From Cololabis saira (Eukaryota > Chordata > Actinopteri > Beloniformes > Belonidae), in NCBI RefSeq assembly GCF_033807715.1, contig NC_084591.1, forward strand, positions 25,603,090 through 25,667,089: a DNA stretch of 64,000 nt, written 5' to 3'. Positions 24,601 through 64,000 of the stretch are shown in pieces. The position numbers and the translations under genes were made by a program. Position 1 is the stretch's first letter. The number at the start of each line of letters is the position of its first letter. The notes below the pieces were generated by a model that worked only from the letters and a program-made list of their open reading frames with translations, had not been told where the DNA came from and ran no database searches.

Positions 24601-25962
24601 AATTGGGGATTCTGAGGTCAAAATATCTATTGTTCTACATAATTTTAAGTGTAAACATGTCTAATTTATTTGGTGCTGGCTCCCTTGAATTCCTTAGATC
24701 AAGGGACGGTGAAGGCTGCGCAACAACTTTCGTCTTGTACCTTTTAAAGTAGTTACTTTGTCTTTAATGTCTGTTAAGGATCATTATTCTGTGGTAGAAG
24801 CAATTTTTTTTTAAGTCTGCAGATGTTTTGCAGGTGGTCTGATGGTTCCTCCCAGAATTTTTTGGTATTTCAAGGAAGCTATATCTTTACCTATATCATA
24901 ATATTCCCTTTGTCGTGGGTAACACAAGTCAGTTATTCCATGATCGATCCAGACGAACATCATGTGCTGAACAATTTCTTCTCTTCTGCTACATAACCTT
25001 GGAGGTCTTTTACAGTCAAAGTGGGATTTTAAAAAGCTCATAGGAATCCTATGAGCAATTCTTCGGGAACATTTGTATCTTGCAATTATAAACTTGTCCT
25101 CTATTATTCCCATGAAGTACTTTTCCTGCAGATGTTTGGTTTGTGAGCTAGACAGTTGTGTGGCCAGAGGGTTCAACTCTAGCATCATCCTAATTATTTT
25201 TTATTTTATTAACGCTCACTTTTTGTGTGGCAGTAAGCATGGTTGTCATGCTTTATTTTTAAATGAGGCTAAAACAGTTCCCTCCTAACCTTAAAAAGGG
25301 ATTTCTGTTATGTGTAGCTCACTGTGAAAGGGCCTACTTGAAACAAAAGGATGACTGTTTCTTTTCTAATCAAATGATTTTAGATTTAAAACTTAACAAA
25401 ATAGAACTAAAGTTATTTCTATAAACAAAGCAAAACTAAAGGTAATTCTCTGCAAATGAAGATACTTAGGAATAGATTTTTTTTCAAAACATGAAAACTA
25501 TTAAAAGTGCATCCAATGGCATAAATTTAGGAATGACATTTTGTGACTATTTCACATATTGATGTGGGACTGTTTGTACTGGACACCGGCAGTTAAACTA
25601 AACCTTTTGAAAACTATATGAACTCTTCTCTAAACGTTCAAGTTTTTAAATTCCACGTTGAAACAGGAGAACTGACTTTAAACACATAATCATGAAAGAA
25701 AAGCTGCCATGCAAAACTAAATATGCAAAGGAAAAACAATATCTGCAGCCCTTCCCAGTGAGAAGTGATAATAATTCCTACAATATATTCAAATACAGTG
25801 TGCTGGACATGAATTATATAATGATATAAATGTGAATACTAAAAACATGCAGGACTGATTATCTAGATGCAGCATAATCTACGAAGTGTGACCAAGTCAC
25901 TCTGTACGTACTAGCAGGTTCCACAACTTGTTACCTGCGCGCTAAGGAGGCTCTCCCTCGCC
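21685..25962 (-). other. bicd1: Putative long 3' UTR of bicd1
   Basis: No coding exon continuing bicd1 is recognisable below the stop codon. Several AATAAA hexamers occur on the minus strand (for example near 25200 and 25250). The best-looking end is at 21685-21690. The stretch includes a GC-rich patch (23470-23850) and an unassigned antisense-to-window ORF (24811-25188). Transcript extent is inference only. Confidence 0.35.
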
Positions 25963-58405
<32,443 letters not shown>

Positions 58406-58620
58406 CGCCCCTTCTTCCGCAGGCGTCTCTGCGAGCCCCCCCACCCCCCTATGGATGTGCTGTCCGCCTCAGTCCGCCTCTGCCTCTCCAGCGTCCCGGA
58501 CAGAAAGAGGCGGGCGGAGGCTGCGGGATGCTGAGTATCCGCCCCCCCTCTCTCTCTGAGAGCCAGAGCCAGAGGACCGAATCACCCCAGAGAAATTACA
58601 ACATCCCCACTGTCATGGTT
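58406..58620 (-). promoter_or_regulatory. bicd1: GC-rich 5' UTR / promoter region of bicd1
   Basis: The sequence just upstream of the bicd1 ATG is much more GC-rich than its surroundings, with several CpGs and no obvious TATA box. It gives way to microsatellites at 58775. Transcription start is not determined. Confidence 0.45.
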
Positions 58621-58774
58621 GTCTATGTACCCAGATAAGAGTATCCGAGGATGCCATGATGACAAACCAAACCTTCTGCTGAGAAATCCGGCTAGAGTTG
58701 TTGCTTGTATGGCACACAAGAAAACAGACCGGTCATTTCTGCTTATTCACGGGTGCAAGTGCGCCATCTGCTGG

Positions 58775-58863
<89 letters not shown>
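58775..58863. repeat. (TCTA)n microsatellite, about 22 units
   Basis: Uninterrupted tetranucleotide array about 370 bp upstream of the bicd1 start codon. Confidence 0.97.
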
Positions 58864-58877
58864 GAATGAATGGGAAA

Positions 58878-58884
<7 letters not shown>

Positions 58885-58946
<62 letters not shown>

Positions 58947-58948
58947 CG
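58885..58948. repeat. (TA)n array
   Basis: TA dinucleotides with minor variants, 21 bp beyond the TCTA array. Confidence 0.95.
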
Positions 58949-59284
58949 TTTTTAAGATGGTGAGACAAACAAAAGCGAAACAATGAGGTTTGTCTGGATG
59001 ATTAAACCCTAGTGTGTGTGTGTTTTCCTGTCTTTTTCACTCTGGGCTGAGTGGAACATGTATATTGTTGAATGGTCTTTTTCCCTTGTGTGACAGCAGC
59101 ACACAAATTAGAAGTTACTTTTTACATTGACTGAACATTTATCAAATTTTATTATTATTTTTTTTGTTTTCTTGTCTTGCTTGTTTTGTCCGGTTGTTGT
59201 GTTATTGTTGTCTTGTGGGATCGCTACAGGGTGGGTGGGGGGACGGGTGATTTAAAGGTTTTTGCTATATAATATTTATTTTAT

Positions 59285-59500
59285 TTTTATTTATCCTTTA
59301 TTTATCCAGGAAAGTCCCATTGAGATACAATATCTCTTCTGCCAGGGAGTCCTGGTCAAGATGGCAGCAGAAAAATAAATTCAGTTTCATATAAAAGAAA
59401 ATACATAAAAGGACAAGTAACTTTACAAAAAATAAAAACATATCAAAACAAGAAACAAACAAACATAAAACATATTTGCACATAATTGCGTGCATAATTT
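59285..59500. repeat. Dispersed repeat
   Basis: Contains TTTATCCAGGAAAGTCCCAT and GAGATACAATATCTCTTCTG, phrases I recognise from an abundant vertebrate/fish interspersed repeat, probably LINE-derived. Borders are not clear. Confidence 0.45.
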
Positions 59501-59654
59501 TTCAATTTAATTGTATGCATCAACAAAATAATAAAAAAAACAGTTGATCACAAAAAAGAAGTTACTTTTTAAAAGTTTAAGATAATGTTTTTTTTTCTCC
59601 AAATCTTAAAAGTCCATATTTTATTCCCAACAGAACATAAACAACATATAAGAT

Positions 59655-59737
59655 GTTGAAACAGAGACATTTTATCATTTCATTGAAAATATTAGCATAT
59701 TTTGAATTTGATAGCAGCAACACATCTCAAAATAGAC
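59655..59737 (+). mobile_element. Short Tc1-like fragment
   Basis: Matches, as remembered, the 5' untranslated part of the same kind of Tc1-like element (ACATTTTATCATTTCATTGA ... GCAGCAACACATCTCAAAA). The 46.7 kb copy shows the related GGCATCAACACATCTCAAAA. No ends or transposase present. Confidence 0.55.
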
Positions 59738-61801
59738 AGAAAAGTAGTTTATCATTGTGTAGTATTGTCTTTTAACAGCTGTCGATAAACGTCTGGGAGT
59801 GAGCTACTTTTTCTGAGGTTTGAGGTCACCTACAGAATGTCGCTGTAAACAAGTTCTTTGAGGTCATTTTCTATTTTCTCCCACTCAGTTTGCATTTTAG
59901 CTTTTATTTTCCATAAATTAAAAAGTGAATGTACTATGTCCTGAGTTGTTGTCATTGATCTGAGGTCATATTTACCTAATTTCAGCCAATACAAATATTT
60001 CTTCATCACTGTTATAATAAATGCTCATAATCCACAGATAACCCATAGGTAATACCCTCTCCGAGATATCAGGAGGAGTGATGAGCAACAACTTACCCCC
60101 CTGCACCCACCCTTTTTGGATGTGGAGTCTACAGGTGGATGCTGAGTGGGGAGCAGCAAGCTCGGCAGCCTTGCATAAGTTTGCAACAGAGAGATGGCGA
60201 CAGCTTTTGTCCTTAACACAAACCTGTGAACTTCGTGAGTGTTGTTGGAATGTAGAGGGATGTGTGTGAGAGCAATATGTTGCTCAAGATGCCTCCCTGG
60301 AGCAGCTTGAAGGGGTAATCACATTTTAAGAACCTATGAGGAACCTATGAAATTGATCATATATTACACACAAAACAGAATGAAGAAAAAAAAATCTCAA
60401 CGTCAAGCTCAATAGTAAAACCCAACACTTTCATTTATGCAAACAAAAATGATTCAATAAAATATTGTCTGCTACTGGAACAGTCATTTTGGACAATTTT
60501 CTCCATTGAGTATTTATTGATAACGCCTCGCTTAGAATCTTCAATAGTGACTTTGTAAGAGAGTATCTTTATTGAGTCTTTTATGGCACTGTTGGCTCAT
60601 AATAGCCCTTATGAAAAGAATCTCTCTAATACGTAACCTTGTTGTCTTTATTGAGGACCTTCCTAGCTCAAATATCAAAAAGCTTTCAGAGTAAATGATG
60701 AAAAGAAAGACGAAACAAAGAGGGACACATAAAAAGTGTTAAATCAGACATAATGCGCAACATTAACAAGCAAACATCTGACGAAAAACTTTGACTGTAT
60801 CCATTCCTGAGGTATTTTTATTGTAACGATCAGCATATGTCTTTCAAAGCCTTTAACTGGAGGAATTTCATGTACAACTAAAAGAAAGGCAACTATATCC
60901 CAGTCTGTAATCATAACAGCAAACCCACTTTGTAATAAAATGATAGTTATACAAGTGTGGTCAAGGTTTTGTCTTGCTCTCCACTAACTATTTTAGTCCT
61001 GTGTAATTCCACCCATGCATCCAGCAATAAAATTTATCACACATGCAATAATTACAGATATGACAGAGGTGAAAAGTTTAACCGTTCTCAGAACCCTCTA
61101 ATCAGCACAGCCAAATAAGTCACTAAACCAATGTTGAATAGGCTTGTTACTTTATCTTACTTCGTAAATATTTAAAAACTGTCGTACAATATGTCGCTCT
61201 TCTTCCAAAAAGCACAGATGTGAGCTTTTTGCACGACTATTAAAAGAGACAGCTTGTGAGGAGGAAAAAGGATTGGAAAAGTGAAAAGGGTGAAAGTCAT
61301 ATAATGTACTTCCAGTAGCCCACAGTGTAAAACTGATTTACGAATCACAATGCATTTAGATATTACAAAGCACAGATTTTTTTCTCTCTCTCTCTTTTCG
61401 TATTGAAGTCACCGTTCTTTACACACCTCCACAGCTCTGAGACACAGCAATATCATTAACTCATGTGTCCCCTTTGAACTGGTCTGACAAGTCCTGCAAA
61501 TCACCCTGCTGACCTGCAAATAACCTCAGCTTACGAGCCCAAATTAAGATAAGAAGAGGTTGTCAGAATGTCAAACAGATGAAAAGTTCAGGGAAGGCGC
61601 TGTATCTTATCTTTGACAAGGAAGTGTGGTGTCATGAAAAAAAACATCACAATGCTCTGCTACACCACAGCACTGCACTGACACAGCTGTCTGCTGAGAG
61701 ACATGTAGCCTGCACACTTTGATTTGATTTGAAATACATCAGTACAGGTTTACCTCATGGTCTGATCAATGAAAACCACAGATTTACATTCAGAAGTCAA
61801 C

Positions 61802-61807
61802 TTTATT
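61802..61807 (-). terminator. Candidate poly(A) signal of the homeobox gene
   Basis: Minus-strand AATAAA lies about 240 nt past the candidate stop codon, a reasonable 3' UTR length. No strong GU-rich element is obvious just downstream. Confidence 0.35.
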
Positions 61808-62045
61808 TGTGAATAAAAAAAAAAGAAAGAAGAAAAGCCTCAGTAGGTGACACTGAGCTTGATCTCAATTTCTTCATGGAACTCACAATGTAACATGTAT
61901 TGGAAATTAGATAGACTAGTTATTACATTTCAAAGATTACAGCATCTTTCAACACACACTCAGACTCACAGTCATTTTTGTTATCACATTTGATAAAAAT
62001 AAGACTTTAAAAGAATTCTGTCAACATTGCAAGATAACAACAGTG

Positions 62046-62207
62046 CTATCGTTCTGTCCTCAGTGTGTCAAAACAGAGAGTCCTGTGACTTGGGGAGTGT
62101 GTGTCGGTCAGCACAGCCTGTGTTGGTGTGAATCTGAAGCAGAGGCCCGATCGAAAAGGTTTAGGTAAGCAGCATGGCAGCCAGCACGCCGCATGCAGCG
62201 GGGGCTC
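62046..62207 (-). CDS. PRD-class homeobox gene, candidate last coding exon
   Basis: A good polypyrimidine tract and acceptor (CTCTCTTTGCTCTGACAG) is followed by 53 codons and TAG in the phase needed by exon 4. The predicted tail EPPLHAACWLPCCLPKPF is Cys/Pro-rich; no OAR motif is seen. With it the protein is 228 residues. The alternative is that exon 4 reads into its intron and stops at 62241. Support is splice phase only. Confidence 0.42.
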   Translation of the reverse strand, partial: EPPLHAACWLPCCLPKPFRSGLCFRFTPTQAVLTDTHSPSHRTLCFDTLRTER

Positions 62208-62300
62208 CTGTCAGAGCAAAGAGAGCGTGCAGGAACACCATCACCACATGTTCACCCGTGATTTTCCAATGTAATCACCTTTGAGTATATGTATTATTAC

Positions 62301-62414
62301 CTTGTGATAAAGCAGATGATGACTGGTTGAATGCAAGGACTGCCTGCTCATCATATCTATTTCTTTGAGGGTTTCAGTTTTCCTCCACTTGGCCCTGCGG
62401 TTCTGGAACCAGAT
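62301..62414 (-). CDS. PRD-class homeobox gene, coding exon 4 (homeodomain helix 3)
   Basis: A TTTGCCTCAG acceptor is followed by IWFQNRRAKWRKTETLKEID, the recognition helix with Gln at homeodomain position 50 and Asn at 51. This makes it a Q50 paired-like factor, a nuclear DNA-binding protein for TAATYNRATTA-type sites (family knowledge). The exon ends at YHK with a GTAATA donor, phase 0. Relationship to ISX, ESX/RHOX-like, DRGX or ARX groups is not settled; no gene symbol is assigned. Confidence 0.92.
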
Positions 62415-63312
62415 CTGAGGCAAAAACAGCACATAATGAACTTTAAATGTTTAACAAACTAGAATACCACTATGTGAATTGTTGATTATTTCTTTAATGT
62501 TTCTCCCTAAACATTGAAAATAAGCCAAAACTGTAAAGTGTACAAAACGTCATGAACAGTGAGTATCAAATTGTAACACTGGGTTTAAAAAGAGATACTG
62601 AGGATTATAAAAGTTCAGATTTGTCTTTTAGTTTGTCAATAATTCAAAATGTACGGTAATCAAAATGGTTAACCCTTTAATTGCTGATATATAAAATAAT
62701 TCACAGAAACCCCCCCTTTTCAAGGGTTTATTATATATATTTTTTTAGAATTGCTTTGTTGTATAAAACTTTTTTTTAATTGTTTTGATTATGAGGATTA
62801 AGCAGAGGTCTCAGAAAAGCACATAAATACAATACATCAGGCATTAAGGGATTAATTATGACAACAGTGAAAAACCAAATCTTATTAATCTTATCTTGCC
62901 TAACAATATCATCCTAAGGGTAATTTATTTTTCAAGCATCTGTTCAAAGACCATTACTGTTGTTTTACTGACAACTGTTTAGTAAAATAAATCCATTATC
63001 AAGAGGCATTTACCTTACTTTGGGTCACAATATTGACAATATATATTGGCAAAAAAAAAAATCAATAAATAAGTTGCAAAATTATGGCAAAGTTAGTTCT
63101 TGGCTCTTTTTCATTCTTAGTTTGTCCTAATGCAATCAAATAGAATTGCGGTGAGGATTATCCAAGAAGATAACAAACTTTTCCTCTGTTTATGGCAGCA
63201 TGATTGAATGTTCCCGGTCAATGATGGCTGTGTATTTATTTGATATTATAGAAATATGCAACTCTGATACGAAATCAAAAACCAGAAGAGTGACCAGCAT
63301 GTGTCCTATTAC

Positions 63313-63461
63313 CTGTATGCGTCCCTCGGAGAGCTGCAGGCGTGAGGCTAGCTCATCTCTGGTGTCCACATTGGGGTAGTGAGTCTTTAGGAAAACTGCC
63401 TCAAGCTCCTGCACTTGAAACGGTGTGAAAGCTACCCTGGTTTGCCTCTTCTTTGTCTGTC
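63313..63461 (-). CDS. PRD-class homeobox gene, coding exon 3 (homeodomain residues 1-46)
   Basis: Encodes QTKKRQTRVAFTPFQVQELE followed by AVFLKTHYPNVDTRDELASR and LQLSEGRIQ: homeodomain helices 1, 2 and the turn before helix 3. HYP-V-TR-ELA is typical of paired-like homeodomains. The exon ends between homeodomain positions 46 and 47, the intron site common in paired-class genes. The donor is GTAATA. Confidence 0.92.
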
Positions 63462-63587
63462 CTGTAAAGAAACAACTGTCTCTTTCATCTTTACTGTTAT
63501 CACCATGTCAACATTATGCATTATGCGCATTATGCTTAAACAAGTTATTACAGATTAAAAGTTCCTTTCAACAAATGCAACACTCAC

Positions 63588-63644
63588 TCTTCCAGTTCAT
63601 GACAGATTTTGGAAACTCTTCAATTAGTCTAAATTGTGGAGTAT
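63588..63644 (-). CDS. PRD-class homeobox gene, coding exon 2 (57 nt)
   Basis: A small exon between a GTTAACAG acceptor and a GTGAGT donor. With phase-1 junctions on both sides it reads DTPQFRLIEEFPKSVMNWK and joins directly to the homeodomain exon as K-R-QTKKRQTR. The exact phase match on both sides is the main support. Confidence 0.65.
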
Positions 63645-63729
63645 CTGTTAACAAAGAGAACATTTTTTAAATAAATTCATATATACATGCAAAGATTGTT
63701 TTCTTTTTTCACAACACTTAAAAACTTAC

Positions 63730-63934
63730 CTGTGTGTGAGTTCTGGTTGGTCAGTTGGTTGTTTTCTATTATGACAGACCAGTTTCGAAGAACTCTATGC
63801 TCCTCTCTGACACTCGTGGGCTTTCTGAGAATTTCGTCAATTGAATGAGAAATGTTTTTGTTTGACTGAGTTTCCCTCCCTTGATCCATGTCAGTTCGCT
63901 CTCCTGTCCACATTTCCAGTAGCTTCGCCGGCAT
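63730..63934 (-). CDS. PRD-class homeobox gene, coding exon 1
   Basis: The first in-frame ATG after an upstream stop is at 63934 and gives MPAKLLEMWTGE. Residues 29-39 (SHSIDEILRKP) form an eh1/octapeptide-like motif typical of paired-class factors that recruit Groucho; it resembles the SI-x-x-IL-K-R-P form I remember for ISX. The exon ends ACA-G with a consensus GTAAGT donor, phase 1. An additional 5' exon outside the window cannot be excluded. Confidence 0.7.
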
Positions 63935-64000
63935 CAGAACATCCTTAATTATACGTCCAGGTGGAATCAAGATAGCTGCCAGTATTCAGTTTCAAAGACT

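Larger units (their letters stand above)
58950..62040. other. Region between bicd1 and the homeobox gene
   Basis: No exon recognised. It holds a dispersed repeat (59285-59500) and a short Tc1-like fragment (59655-59737); the rest is AT-rich. The regulatory sequence of bicd1 would lie here. Confidence 0.6.

Noticed and set aside
58775..58863. Regular repeats resembling a CRISPR array
   Set aside because: It is a plain (TCTA)n microsatellite without spacers, in a vertebrate context.
63935..63970. N-terminal extension of the homeobox protein
   Set aside because: It would start at TTG; the first ATG in frame is 63934 and an upstream in-frame stop lies close by.

Overview
The window is vertebrate nuclear DNA, most likely from a teleost fish. 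It holds a large intron-rich gene with GT-AG splice sites, dense microsatellites, and fish-type transposons (hAT-like non-autonomous elements, a Tc1-like fragment, L1, L2 and Rex/RTE-type LINE remnants, a solo LTR). No prokaryotic, viral or organellar gene organisation is seen.

The main content is a complete bicaudal-D gene, identified as BICD1 (bicd1), on the minus strand. Nine coding exons run from the ATG at 58405 to the TAA at 25963. Every junction keeps frame, giving a predicted 877-residue coiled-coil adaptor. BICD proteins link dynein/dynactin (N-terminal coiled coil) to cargo such as Rab6 vesicles (C-terminal coiled coil). The last exon is tiny (15 residues) and matches, as remembered, the short-isoform C-terminus of mammalian BICD1. 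A long 3' UTR may extend to a poly(A) signal near 21685, but this is inferred.

Upstream, also on the minus strand, is a five-exon paired-class (Q50) homeobox gene at 62046-63934 (predicted 228 aa) with an N-terminal eh1/octapeptide-like motif. Its exact orthology is unresolved (ISX-like is one option). Its last exon is the weakest part. The two genes are not functionally linked by anything visible; they are neighbours on one strand.

The left third (1-21.6 kb) has no confidently identified gene. It contains a GC-rich promoter-like patch at 4.9-5.6 kb, a candidate first coding exon at 19.4-19.5 kb (minus strand, unidentified gene), a perfect 35-nt palindrome, a hAT-like element with a perfect 8-bp target duplication, a long CA array, and a foldback MITE that itself carries a solo LTR.

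The most interesting pattern is transposon accumulation in bicd1 introns very near splice donors. A hAT-like element begins at intron 4 position +13, another at intron 5 position +24, a MITE lies 52 nt past the exon 3 donor, and an L1 fills most of intron 6. Without these insertions introns 5 and 6 would be about 106 and 111 bp. I found no convincing novel multi-gene system. The findings are about genome architecture, nested insertions, palindromes and a few unassigned candidate exons.
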